From Syncephalastrum monosporum B8922 (taxonomy: Eukaryota > Mucoromycota > Mucoromycetes > Mucorales > Syncephalastraceae): a DNA stretch of 64,000 nucleotides. Shown here piece by piece: positions 11,890 to 24,512 of this stretch; within the stretch, counting starts at the first letter, position 1; each line of letters begins with the position of its first letter. Both the position numbers and the translations under genes were made by a program. The notes below the pieces were generated by a model, which had not been told where the DNA came from, made no database searches, and worked only from the letters and a program-made list of their open reading frames with translations. The DNA lies in assembly GCA_000697355.1 (NCBI GenBank), contig JNEN01001244.1:1-64000 (forward strand), given 5' to 3'.

Positions 11890-12605
11890 TTGGTTAGGCC
11901 GCAGACACCTGGTGTTCAAGACGAAGAAGAAGCTCCAAAAACCATCAGTTCGATGGAAAGTTCAGTGGCCGAAAGTTCGGCAAAGCAGGGTGTTCATGTC
12001 CAAACGCTCGCTTTCCAGTGCTCCCGTTCAAGCAGGAAAGGTCATCTTTCAGATATCTACTTCAAGTGGCGCACACAATCTGTACGTATACAATCGCCGT
12101 CTCCCGCAGCATAATGTGCAACCGGAGTATGTTGTACGTTGCTAAGCGAAAAGAAGTAGTCTCTCCTGTAATACTTGGACGTGCTTTACCTCGTTCTTAA
12201 GCCCCCCTGTTCTGAACGAATTTCACTCGGTTGGGTCTGTCTATCCCTACGACCCAGACAAGCCTGTAGCACACATGTGGATTCCCCTGGTACGTGAAAC
12301 AGCTTTTTCTCTTTCCGCTTTCCACACTTGTCTAAATCGCGCTATTTGTGGTTTTAAAAGGCGCTGCGCATGACTGTGGAGCTAGTTCCGGCAAACAAAG
12401 CGATCGTGATCCGGGTAGATTGGAGAATATGCCCCGATCTTCGGCGTAAGCGGGAAAAGAAATCAAGACAATGTATATTATGCACTTACACGAGAACACC
12501 TCTCATAGCTAGCCCAATGTAACCGACCTCAATCCGGAAATGCAGCAGGCCCTGGAAGAATTTCAGCGTATTGTCGCTCAGCGTTCGGCTCCCACTTTCG
12601 TTGTA
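11890..12605 (+). pseudogene. Unidentified multi-exon gene, truncated or decayed
   Basis: Protein-like exons joined by plausible splice sites: an exon about 11905-12126 ending at a GTATGT donor (contains APVQAGKVIFQISTSSG and NLYVYNRRLPQHNVQ), an exon starting about 12202 (PPVLNEFHSVGSVYPYDPD to MWIPL, donor GTACGT at 12290), an exon from about 12361 (ALRMTVELVPANKAIVIRV to CPDLR) and a last piece from about 12515 (NVTDLNPEMQQALEEF to APTF). The phase into the last exon does not match, and the reading runs into an integrase fragment, so the gene looks broken. No family was recognised; the segments look like beta-sheet domain sequence. The upstream part 11700-11760 has a short direct repeat (TTGGCTTTATCCTGG). 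Confidence 0.4.
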
Positions 12606-12719
12606 AGTCATTCAAATGGTACGGGATTCATATTCATACTTCGTGCTCATGCTAGGGGTGCTCTCGACTTACAGTGCGAAAAGGAATGGACGTCTGCTAA
12701 TCCAAATTGACAACCCCTC

Positions 12720-13145
12720 GAGTCGGAGAGACAGCTTGACGATGCACATGCCACAGTCTCCGATCGCGCTGGATGTGGTGCCACCGCTGTCTGTCCCAAC
12801 TGCATTACAAGGCCATCTCCTTCCGTTGCAAGCCCCTTCTCGCCCCTGGTCCTCCATCAGCATGGATTTTATTACCGGTGTTCCCTCTTCCACTCGTTTC
12901 GGCACAAGCTGGGTTGTAGTCGAACGTCTTAAAAAAGATGGCCCACTTTATTTCTTGCCGAGAAAGTATCGAGATATTTTGACACCATGAACTACCTGAC
13001 GAGATCGTATCCGATCGTGGCCCTTGTTCACATCTCGGTTCTAGCAGTAGCTCCTCCATACTCTAGGTGTTAAGTCCCGCATGTCCACCGCAGCACACCC
13101 ACAAACCGACGGCCAGACCGAAAGGACCAACGCCATGCCAAAGTA
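12720..13145 (+). mobile_element. Ty3/gypsy integrase fragment (decayed)
   Basis: In two frames the translation shows hallmark integrase stretches: SRPWSSISMDFITGVP followed by TSWVVVERLKK, then after a frame change LPDEIVSDRGPLFTSRF, stop codons, LHTLGVKSRMSTAAHPQTDG and QTERTN. These match the catalytic core of Ty3/gypsy integrases (the D of SMDF, the D of VSDRG and the region before the last acidic residue). Frameshifts and stops show it is dead. No LTR was found beside it. Confidence 0.85.
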
Positions 13146-13718
13146 GTACATTTCAGCAGCTTTTCTTGAGTTGGTAAGAGCGTCAAGGAGTGTCTCGATT
13201 TCTGTGTCAGTACTATTGGTAACACTTTTGCAGCAGATGTCTCGTGGACAGCAATATTGTTCCTTTGGATACAGTATTTATATTCAGATTGGGTTGATGT
13301 ATAAATGATTTCCTCATGTCTTCGTTTGGCCGGCGCGAAGACGAATAATTGCTAGGCCATACTTCCAGTACTGATCGCAATAAGATCCTTGCGACGGTCC
13401 CTTGCGCGGGCTCATTCTCTTCTTTGGATTGGCTTCGGTTGCCACGTCGCGAAAACATTTGTTTGAGCGTGCCCACTTTTGTGACCCTGGGTCACTCAGG
13501 AAAAAGCTCGAATGCTTGTTAGGTAGATGATGTCGTTTACGGTAGCCGGGTCAGCACTTTACACTGGTCGGATCGCTTATCGTCTTTAGCATACAAGCAG
13601 TCGGACAGACCGTGGTAATCATCGTCTGTGAGATCGCGAGACGGGCTATAGGTGGTGGTGTGTTTATTCGCAAAATGAGTAACAAGGACCTTAATTATCT
13701 AAGAATAAGAGAGATAGT

Positions 13719-14000
13719 TTAGACCTCATACGCTAGTACGGCTTCACCGTTTCTTACATATTGCAAATCTTTGTATTCGTTTAGAGCATCAGATACCCGT
13801 GGCGCATCTTCATCGTACTCGAAGGCACGTTTCGTCCAGGGCGTCCTTCGAAGATTATTCATCTTGAGTGTGGCAAGCAGGAGGGGAGTGCGTCGAATCG
13901 GATCAGAGACCGGGATACTCGCATCCCAAAAGAAAGTAAAATAGTCAGAATATCGATTGTCAGGCGAATCTGAACGGGACAGAGACAATTCACCTGCGTA
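13719..14000 (-). pseudogene. C-terminal fragment of a possible ankyrin-repeat gene
   Basis: An open stretch reads about SDSPDNRYSDYFTFF, then DPIRRTPLLLATLKMNNL and ends EYKDLQYVRNGEAVLAYEV. The TPLLLATLKMNN part resembles the start of an ankyrin repeat. It shares a 45-bp block (13933-13977) with 15086-15130, next to the ankyrin remnant on the same strand, so the two may be parts of one disrupted gene. This link is an inference. Confidence 0.4.
13933..13977. repeat. 45-bp block, first copy (pairs with 15086-15130)
   Basis: The block starts AAAGTAAAATAG and ends GGCGAATCTGAACGG. It matches 15086-15130 at 43 of 45 positions, in the same orientation, 1153 bp away. Confidence 0.9.
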
Positions 14001-14094
14001 TGCTGTTGAAGAGAGAAAAAGAGAGCAATCAGAATGGGTGAGGAAGAGAAGTAACCATCTTTCTTCAAGAATACAATTATTATACAGTACAGTA

Positions 14095-14271
14095 CAGTAG
14101 CCGCGCGGATAAGTTATACGCTCGAGAGATCCAAAAAAAATATAACAAAGGCCAGAATATAACCTATCTGGGCGTAGCTGCGCGGATACATTACACCTCG
14201 GGAAATTGGAAAAGAATAACTTAGGCCAGAATATAAATTTAATTGCGTATAACTTATCCGCGCGGCTACTG
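14095..14271. mobile_element. 177-bp MITE of Tc1/mariner type
   Basis: Perfect 27-bp terminal inverted repeats (14095-14121 and 14245-14271) begin CAGTAGCCGCGCGG and are flanked on both sides by TA (14093-14094, 14272-14273), the target duplication of Tc1/mariner elements. The inside holds no ORF but has a direct repeat (GGCCAGAATATAA near 14150 and 14224) and a partial copy of the terminal motif (GCTGCGCGGATA near 14177). Confidence 0.85.
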
Positions 14272-14850
14272 TACAAAGATATGGGGGTGGGTTCTTTTTT
14301 TTGGGAAGGATGGATATTGATAACTACGCTACTAGCTCTCTGGAGTCAAATGATCGAGTCGGTATAGGTGGGGGAATTGTAGCTGCTGAATAATGTTACT
14401 ACTGATATAACGTCAAAGTGCGAAAAATAAGCAGCAGAATAGGTGGATCACGGTGCTCGTGAAGGGGTGATGATGTCGTGGTCAATACTTGGGACGGTTT
14501 CCTGAATGACATCGGCCACCTCACAAATGTTGTAGAGACTCTCACGTCGTTCCATTGCAGCTTGGGTTTCCTGGCCAAGATCCACCATGAAGGATTCAAT
14601 TGCAAAAAGTAGATCCTAAGTTTCAAGCACGTCAACAAAGGTATTGGGCAGCATAATGACTCATTATGCTGCCCATGAGTATTGTCATATTCCATATTGT
14701 CCGACTTGACGAGCGTAGAAAATGCCATCGATGTTTATCATGATATAAATGTATCCTCCCGCTCCTAAATAAAGCAAAAGCGGAATTCACATACAAGATC
14801 TCAAGTTCTTAGTGCCATGCACTTACCAACAAAGTCGATCACGGCAGTGG
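14272..14850. other. Region between MITE and transposase remnant
   Basis: No supported gene. A 15-bp near-palindrome (AATGACTCATTATGC, about 14656) is present. The stretch may be the decayed 3' part of the neighbouring Tc1-like element, but no motif proves it. Confidence 0.3.
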
Positions 14851-14929
14851 TTTGCAGTGTATGACATCCTGGATCAAGCGAACAAAAGTAGGAAAAGATA
14901 GCGCCATTTGTTCTCAGATTCTTGTTCTG

Positions 14930-15090
14930 TTGAGCCTTAACCATGGTAGCGCCTGCACTGGCTGGCTTCACCTTAATACTACCAGTTCAATGTGTAGTGT
15001 AGCCCTTTTCGAAGCTGGCCTCGTCGGTTTAAAGGACCTTCTTCCAGCCGTCAAGGGTCCAGGACTTGTACTTTCTGGCAAAGGCAAAGT
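14930..15090 (-). mobile_element. Tc1-like transposase remnant
   Basis: On the minus strand the translation reads AFARKYKSWTLDGWKKVL, stop, TDEASFEKGYTTH, stop. This is the Tc1/mariner transposase region around the first catalytic Asp (usual form W..DWK.V.W.DE.SF). Two stop codons in 30 residues show it is dead. It sits next to the 45-bp block shared with 13933-13977. Confidence 0.7.
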
Positions 15091-15130
15091 AAAATAGCTA
15101 GAATATCGATTGTCAGGCGAATCTGAACGG
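15086..15130. repeat. 45-bp block, second copy (pairs with 13933-13977)
   Basis: Direct repeat of 13933-13977 with two mismatches. It abuts the Tc1-like transposase remnant. Confidence 0.9.
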
Positions 15131-15149
15131 CTGGGCCCAAATTTATCTT

Positions 15150-15525
15150 GCTTTACCTTCTTCGAGCAGCATCAGGACACATTGGATATTCCCGGCCAGG
15201 ACAGCTGCCAAAGAGTGAGTGGACGATATCAAAGCCTGAGTGCCGATAGTTTACCCATGTGCATCGGTTGGAGACCGTCGATGTCGCATACGCCATTATT
15301 CACCTTTGCACCTGCGCGCAGCAAGACGCGGGAGACAGCGGTCGCCTCTTGAAACTCGTCCGCAGGCGTCGTGCACGGGCGTACGCAAATGTCGGTCGCG
15401 TACCGTGTCGGGATTCACACTGGGCATTCCCTGCCAGAGCAGCTTCACTAGGCCAATCGCGCCGATGACGCAACGGTCAAGAGACTGTGAGCTTACTATC
15501 GGCTGCGCTTTTACGGGCACAAGTG
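15150..15525 (-). pseudogene. Ankyrin-repeat gene remnant
   Basis: Minus-strand pieces read IGLVKLLWQGMPSVNPD, RTPVHDAC, then after a one-base frame change EATAVSRVLLRAGAKVNN and GLQPMHM. A GTAAAC donor and CAG acceptor then join to AVLAGNIQCVLMLLEEG. These are textbook ankyrin-repeat segments (TPLHxA, VxxLLxxGA, GN). The frame change and the transposon debris on its 3' side mark it as broken, although an unusual intron could remove the frame change. Confidence 0.6.
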
Positions 15526-15546
15526 TCTAACAGAATGTGCATGAGG

Positions 15547-16135
15547 TTATCGTCTGCGGACGACAACATTTTTAGAAAAGAACCGATCCATGGCGGAATG
15601 GTTTGTTACCGCTTTAAATTGTTTCCCAAAAAGATAAGGTTGCAGTTGCTTTATCGCCCAAACGACTCCAAGGCACTCGAGCATCGATATTCCGTAGTTG
15701 TGTTCAGCACTTGATAAATCGTAACTGATATACAAGACAGCACCTTCGCGATGGTAGTCATCGAGTTGTGATAGTATGGCACCAAGGCCTAGGCACGATG
15801 CGTCGGTACTGAGACTGAACGGTTTCTCAAAGTCGGGTCGGGTAAGCACGGGTGCTTCTGTGGGCTCTTGTTCGAGTGTCTCGAAAGCTTGCGTCGTTTC
15901 TGGTGTCCACGGTTTTATGACGTCCTTGGTTTGCTCGTGCAAAGGTCTTGCGCTGGCGGCGAAGTTCTTTACGAACTGCGATAATACGAATCGAGACCGA
16001 GAAAACTCTTGAACGTCGGTCACGGTCTTGTCTGGGGCAACGGGTAGTCTTTTATTTTGGCGACTTTGCCTGGGTCAACTTTCAGTCCGTCTTTTGTTAC
16101 TATATATGCGAGGAACTTGAGCGAGGTTTTGAGTA
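15547..16135 (-). mobile_element. Ty3/gypsy reverse transcriptase-RNase H fragment (decayed)
   Basis: The minus-strand ORF 15547-16023 has the end of a reverse transcriptase (FVKNFAASARPLHEQTKD, KPWTPETTQAFETLE) and an RNase H start (FSLSTDASCLGLGAILSQ), then EHNYGISMLECLGVVWAI and YLFGKQFKAVTNHSA. This is the usual Ty3/gypsy RT-RNase H junction. Further upstream (to about 16135) another frame reads KVDPGKVAKIKDYP, the connecting part of the RT, so at least one frameshift or stop lies between. Opposite in strand to the integrase fragment at 12.7-13.1 kb, so not from one simple insertion. Confidence 0.85.
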
Positions 16136-16139
16136 TGGG

Positions 16140-16900
16140 TTGTGATATTCATATGGCTATTGATATTAATTGTTTTAATTATAGTTGCTGTAGTCGTAGT
16201 CAGCTTCCTGTAACTCAAGAGACATGAAAGGCATTCCTTTGGGCTTTATGAGCATGTGAGCTATACTAACCATACATAGGATGTTAAGAAGCAGTTGCGG
16301 TATAAAATACGTCTGTACAGGCACTTGAATACGTAATACTGTACGTGTAATAACGCTGAAACTATTTGTGCAAAGTATATGTGTCAAGGCATAAACGGAG
16401 GGAGAAAATATATTGGAAAGTCTAGCTTGTACGTTCTTGAGCTGTATACCAAGGTAAACACTTCATGTTATGGACTTTAACGATGCATTAGCAGTATGTT
16501 TCTCACTATCTCCCCCATTCCTCGCCACCCAAATTCAAAAGTACCATCTTCCATAAATACCATAATCTCGCGAGATGAGTCAATGGATTGGACGTCAGAT
16601 GTTGATTGTCGTATGAAGTGAAAAGGTGAACGGGGCGAGACTATAGTATTTTTAAACATCCTCTCTGACGTTAAGTTTACGGAAGAAGTAATGAAGAAAA
16701 ATGGGAAGCGGTCAATCCAGTAATAAAATAAGAAAAGAATGGAAAGTCGATTCACTGATAAAAGTGGTCAGCCGATGAAAAACAAAAAAAGGTGCTTTAT
16801 GCATGAATGGATCATGCAGGCCTGGAACATCGAAATTTGTGTTAAGTGATGAAATCCAGTTAATGCACGAAATAAAAAGGACGCTGATGAAGGTCAAATG
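16140..16900. other. AT-rich region without a recognised gene
   Basis: No ORF with coding character and no repeat that I can define. Confidence 0.5.
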
Positions 16901-16929
16901 TTATTCTATTTTCAGAAGCGTAGCCGTGC

Positions 16930-17935
16930 CTTTACTAGAGCGCAAAAATTACCATACGAAGTAGATCTGCATGGACCGCTGTCAGCTAAATTTACCATGG
17001 CCCACTCCTTCAGGTATATGGCCAATTCTTACAAAGTATAGCGAAGGATATCTAAAAGGACGCTGATAAACAGATACCTTATTTTCCCGCTCTTTCTCTA
17101 CTTTACGTAACCCAAAATGGCGATCACTCACTGAAAATATTGCGAAAGACATTTCCGGCCCAGATCTCAAGTTAACAAGCACACAATGGAAGAGCATGTG
17201 TCTGTTGTCGCTGTGGGTGAGTCTCATATCAGCATAGCTAGTTTACACTTCTAACGTCGAATTGATAACATAGGTGATGATTCATCATGCGAACAGACGC
17301 AGGCTTTCCTTGTTCTACCTGCATGTCATGACATAAATGCAACGGCCAGTCATAAGTCGTACCAAAGGGCCTGGGAATATTTCAAGAAGTTCCTGAAGGA
17401 CAAGGCACTCATCATGGGCGCGGTGGCGTGCGTATCGTGGCTGCAGGCCTGCCTCGAACCGGGACCCCTCAACAACGATGCTCGTGTGATTGACTTTTGC
17501 ATGCTGTGCAGTGACGAGCAATCTCTAGTAGAAGCTGCTTGGTGCTTCCTGTTCACCTTGGTGTATGCGATCGAACAAGTTGCGCAGACGCATCAATTGA
17601 TCGGCGAGAATCTGTACTCTGTCGATTCAAGAAAGAAAGAACGCGTTCAAACTGACTACGTTATCTGCTGTGGCTCGCGCAAGAACAGTGCAAATCGGTG
17701 TCTCGGTCTTGTAATGTTTGGGACGCCTTCACATTATCACGGCTGCCGATCGGTTGGATTTTATTGGCGTGACCACATTCACGGTAATGCAGAAGTGCTG
17801 CTATCTACGATACCTAACCTTGTCGTATCCTCGTTGAAGGCATTCCGCGTTGCTCTGGAACTTGTGCCCGAGGATAACATTCTCATGGTCTTCGCCTGCG
17901 CTAATGACTGGCGCAACTGGTGTACTGCACCTTAA
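16930..17935 (+). CDS. Unidentified multi-exon gene candidate
   Basis: The last exon is long and open to a TAA at 17935. Two joining schemes fit. A GTGAGT donor at 17217 may join to an acceptor at 17294-17296, linking TSTQWKSMCLLSLW to TQAFLVLPACHD. Alternatively a GTTAAC donor near 17171 may join to ATAG at about 17270. The last exon contains QRAWEYFKKFLKDK, GAVACVSWLQACLE, KKERVQTDYVICCGS and ends CANDWRNWCTAP. An exon upstream (about 16913-17000) may encode AFTRAQKLPYEVDLHG. No start codon could be fixed and no family recognised with confidence. The KKERVQTDYV pattern resembles segments of the GEVK-motif protein family seen at 44-45 kb, which is a weak lead only. Confidence 0.4.
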
Positions 17936-18516
17936 AAGACGTAAATAATACAATGCTTGTTTAGAATAGGCACTCAGTTTACAACATGATGCACCTAGGG
18001 TCCTCGGGCAAGGAAAAAAGCGATGGCCGAAATATCGCATATGGCCGCCAGAAGAGCAGCATCAACCTATTTCGTCGAATGTAATATAATGTGACGTCCA
18101 AGCAAAGCATAGGACTCACCTTTTACACGAGAGGTCTGTGCGTTCATTAACCCGCCCGCCCTCCGGCATATCTCTAGTTCGCGCTCTGTCAAAGATAGTT
18201 ACATAGATTTAGAGCTGCCAAAAAAAATTATATTGTTCGAAGTAAAACGGAGAACTATGAAAACCCAACCAAGCAGCAGACCTCGAAGTGTAATGCATAT
18301 GGTGTATCAACAGTAGTACGCGTTGCCATTTGTTTCATAATTTGCTTACGCCATATCGAATGTGTCAAGGACCTCATAGATCCTCTGGCTGCAGGGTGCC
18401 GTCGTGATTTGTAGCGCCACGAGAAAATGAAGATACAATAAGGTTGGTTTCCATCAATTAGACACTGTGTTAAAAGTGCCTTTATAGACTGTCTCTGCAT
18501 TGTCAAGTGCCAACGT

Positions 18517-18810
18517 GCATACCTGTAAGCTGCGACATGCGAAACAGTCTTCAAACATTGAAACCGAAGCGAATAGTGGGACGCATTCGACTTGCATCCC
18601 CGTTAAGACTCTCTGCAGCATTTTGTCGCCATACGCCTGTATTTCTTTGATATCACGTTTCCTACGCTTATCTTTGTCGCGGCGCGTTGCATTTTTCGGA
18701 TTGCAACCTGATGCTTTGAATGGCGTAGGCAGATGATACAAAATTGGATGCGCGGTCATGTACTCGACATCGACGGCAAAGTAAACGACCGAACGAGTTT
18801 TAAAATGTCG
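18517..18810 (-). CDS. Possible exon of an unidentified gene
   Basis: An open minus-strand stretch reads YFAVDVEYMTAHPILYHLPT, NATRRDKDKRRKRDIKEIQ, MLQRVLTGMQVECVPLF and ends FACRSLQ at a good GTATGC donor (about 18524). Its composition is protein-like, but no start, no full partner exons and no family were found. It may be a remnant. Confidence 0.25.
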
Positions 18811-19002
18811 CTTTCGCGTGTAAGATGCGAAAGTACTGAACTGCTTTTTTTTAAAAAAAAATAAAAAAAAAAAGGAATATGGACGACTCGAAGAAACAAT
18901 GTGAAGCGAACAAACTTGACGGAATGATTTATTCTATTTGGATTATTCTATATGTACAGATGGGAAGATAAAGCGAGGGTAGAGAGAGCAAGAAGAGTAA
19001 AT

Positions 19003-21110
<2,108 letters not shown>

Positions 21111-22051
21111 ATGACTGATATTTCCTTGCTGGTCCTCGGCCTGGGTTGGACAGGCCAGTTCATTACGCAGCAATGTGCGGCTCACAAGGTTGCCTATGCG
21201 GCGACGACGCGGGACGGTCGTCATGGCACCGTGACATGGACTCTCACGGATGAGCCCGATGTGTCGGCTTTGCCTCCCGCTCGCACCGTCCTCGTCACGT
21301 TTCCTGTCCTGTCTGGCAGTATCATGGAGAAGCTCATGACCGCGTATGAGGCCAAGCACAGCACTAAGGCGCACTGGATTCTCCTGTCCAGCACACGTCC
21401 TTTCTCAGGCAACCACCTGCCCGTCAGTGACCGACGCAGTCCGATGATGCCGAACGACCGCACGCCCGCCGAAGAGGTTACACTCGTGCGTCAGGGCACT
21501 GTTCTCCACCTCGCCGGTCTCTGGGGTGCTCAGCGGTAAGTCCGAAATGAACGGGGTATCACTCTGTGGGGGGGGGGTGTTGGAAGTGTGTCATGGCCCG
21601 GTACGCTAGGAAACCTGTGTCTCGCATGATCCAATCCAACCCATCTCGTCGTGTATTGATTGAGCTTAGCCAGCCGCGCAATTGGGTTCCTCGCTTTTCC
21701 ACCGAGCAAGCCATCCGTGCCAAGCTGCTGACCCGCCAGCTGCATCTTGTTCACGGTCAAGACGTCGCACGCGCTATTCTCGCTGTCCACGACCAGCCTC
21801 GCGGCGGCCGCTGGATCGTCACCGACCGCGGCTGCCAGGATTGGGTTCGGCTCTTTCTGGCGTGGGGTTCCCACGAGCAGCTAGTTATAGCGAGGCGCCT
21901 CGCTCACGAAGACGAGACATGCCGAGAAGCCCTTCATAATGGAACATTGGAAGAAGCAGCTGCACGTGGGGACGTGCAACCCGCTTTGGATTCGCGTGAG
22001 TTTTGGGATACCTTTGGCCTTGAGCCAAAAAACTTTTTGGAAGTCGAATGA
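21111..22051 (+). CDS. NAD(P)-binding Rossmann-fold protein (atypical SDR)
   Basis: Two exons: 21111-21535 and 21670-22051, 807 nt, 268 residues. The N-terminus ISLLVLGLGWTGQFI is a dinucleotide-binding glycine motif (GxGxxG). LLSSTRPFSG and HLAGLWGAQR follow the order of atypical extended SDRs of the YeeZ-like group, and LVHGQDVARAILAVHD is the usual later helix of NAD-dependent epimerase-like proteins. The substrate is unknown. The classical YxxxK catalytic pair is not evident. ATG 21111 was taken because the open frame upstream has no ATG. It converges on the PGDH-like gene with 86 bp between stop codons. Confidence 0.8.
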
Positions 22052-22137
22052 AATTATAATAAAAGAGGGTTGGTATGCAACTGGGATAAAACAGACAGAG
22101 TGATTTGGGAAAAGAAAAAGGAAATGGGGTATCGATA

Positions 22138-23359
22138 TTAGTATAATATGCTAGTTTCTATGCCGACACGCGCGCCCGCCAAGGCATTGCACAGTGACAA
22201 GAGCTGGTCTTCCGAGTTGTAGGGTGCTGATGAAGAGGTGAGCTGAGGCTACAAGATAAAAAAAAGATGCGAGATGAGATAAAGCGGCTCAAATCCACGC
22301 TATTTTGCAGGCACATGATAAAACTTACGGTAAGCTGTTCAAGGTGCCGCAGTAAGCGGGTCGAGACATGCTCTGCGCAAGCCGTTTGTCGCTCAACTGT
22401 CCAGCGTGCGGTGCGAGGGGTCAAGATGAGGTTTGGACAGCCTTCGACGAGATGCGGTGGCGGAGGACAGGGTAACTCGATGGCTGCACCCAACAAGGAG
22501 CCTGCATGCAATGCCTGTACCACCATCTGAAGAGATTCAACGTGATCCATGCAAGCTATCAGACGGATATGTTTCATCCTCGGTAGCCATCGTTTTGGAT
22601 CACCCAACACACAGACAAAGGTACTCTGAAGCACGCGCTCGATCGGTGCAGGGCGTGCTCGTCCAAAAGGTAAAACGTTGTCCATGACATCGTGATAGAC
22701 GACCGACATCCCAAGCGCTTCTGCGAGCACGGAAAGTGGAGTGGAATAACGACCGACGAGGCCCAGGGTTTTCTGCCGTATCTCCTGGCATCCCTGCGAC
22801 TCCTTGCGCCAGATCATATTGTGCATTTCCATGTTTCGGTCCCCGAGCTGCCGACTCAAACTTATCAGTTGCCCAATGATGAGTTCAGCATGACCATGCT
22901 CATCGTGGACAATCCGATCGGGCGCATTCAGCAGAGTGATCTACGCTGGTATGAGTACTTGTCATGCAAAAGAGGGCTACTTACGCCTCGCTTTCTGGCC
23001 GATGCTTCCAACGCAGGACTCCACGGCTCGGGCCCGAAACAGGCGATCACTCGGAGACTCGTAGCCGCCTCAAACAAGGCCTGGTCGATACAGCCCGGTG
23101 TCACGGTCCCGAGCGCATGGACACCGTTCATCCGCTGCAACAGCCCGCCTTTGAAGGCTATTTCTTGCGACACTTTCTCAACCTTTAAATTGCCACGTGA
23201 GGTCGTTAGACAAAAAAAAATCCACGCGCGCGCGTTAAGGTGTGTACTTGCCTGGTAACGGGAAAAAGGCTTCGGATCGATATCGCCCACAAGCAGGAGC
23301 TTGACGCCATCGCGGGTCTTCTTCACGTCATCAGCAAGTGTATTGGAAGCAGAAACCAT
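22138..23359 (-). CDS. Phosphoglycerate-dehydrogenase-like protein lacking catalytic residues
   Basis: Four exons: 23359-23252, 23182-22985, 22940-22329, 22248-22138; 1029 nt, 342 residues, all in frame. It follows D-3-phosphoglycerate dehydrogenase in order: GVHALGTV, VIACFGPEPWSPALEASARK, HGHAELIIGQLISLSRQLGD, LGLVGRYSTPLSVLAEALGM and VVYHDVMDNVLPFG. Yet the Rossmann glycines are changed (GxGxIG replaced by GLVGRYS). The segment of the catalytic Arg (usually NASRG) reads IACMDHV, that of the catalytic Glu reads AAIELPCPPPP, and that of the catalytic His (usually TPHIGG) reads TPRTARWT. The intact frame and splice sites argue for a maintained pseudoenzyme or a very recent decay. Its first intron (23251-23183) begins GC rather than GT. 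Confidence 0.8.
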
Positions 23360-24475
23360 GATGGCATGGATGGAAGAGAAAAAAGAAGTGCAGGAAGGAA
23401 GAGAAATGAGCCGCCCTGAATCACCGCTTTTAAAAGTTGGGGTTGGACTGCCCTGATTTTTGTCTGTGCGTCCCTCCGCTTTGATAGGAATTTTCGAGCA
23501 AATGTATCTTCTTCTACCAAAGTGCTCCCATGCAGTACATGCTGTTTCGAACAGCAAAAGATAAAAGACATTACTATGGTAGGGTCGATGTGATGCAACA
23601 CGGTGTTTCTGTGCTTTTAAATTGCAACGCTATCACTCCTACGCACGTGATGGCATTCATGCTCTGTCAGTTTCCTCTAGAATAAAGAGGCGTTCAAGTG
23701 TTTATCTGTTGGCAGGATGGAGTCCAGATCACAAGACATCTATAATGTTTATGTATACTTTCTGCATCGCTGCCTCCACATCCTATTGCTCAGTGCCTGC
23801 AGACCGATATATGATATCCGAGGAATGGTAACCATACATAAGAGCAATATAGCTATCTTGAAGGATGAGAAAGCAGACTATCAAGCAAGCTACCAAGGCA
23901 AAAGAAGAGAGGTGGTGGAAGGAACAAAAAGCAGATATGCAGAACGCATCCATTCAAAAAATAGTACATGCGTCCAGCCACTCACTGTCTGGAACGAACA
24001 AGAGCCACTGGTGGATGATCTAAATACTTCTATGAGCATACTTACAAGCAAATGGCTCTCCGTTGTCTTTTTTGGATTTAATGAGGCACTGAATACTCGA
24101 TAAAAAAAAGGAAGGAATTCATTCTGCCACAACGTCCTTTTATTCGCTTGGCAAGGTCCACACAGAAGAAATTGCTTGTCAAGCAATGAAGCCCAGTAGA
24201 AACGTTTGTGGGACACGGTAGAGTGCAGAAAAAGTTGGGCGATCCTGAATACAGCATGTACATTCTTCTGCTTTCATTAACAACCACTAAATATCGTGGC
24301 TGTGCTGCATAGATACGCTGCTCTGGTGGATGACATGCCCTACTTGGATCTACAGGCTTGGATCTACAGGTCATGAGAAGCAAACGAACCACTCGAATGC
24401 AGTGACAACCATGGTAGAAGCCCACGGTGTAGCAACGAAAAAGGATATAAGTTGGCCAGGCCAATTTCAAAAAAA

Positions 24476-24512
<37 letters not shown>

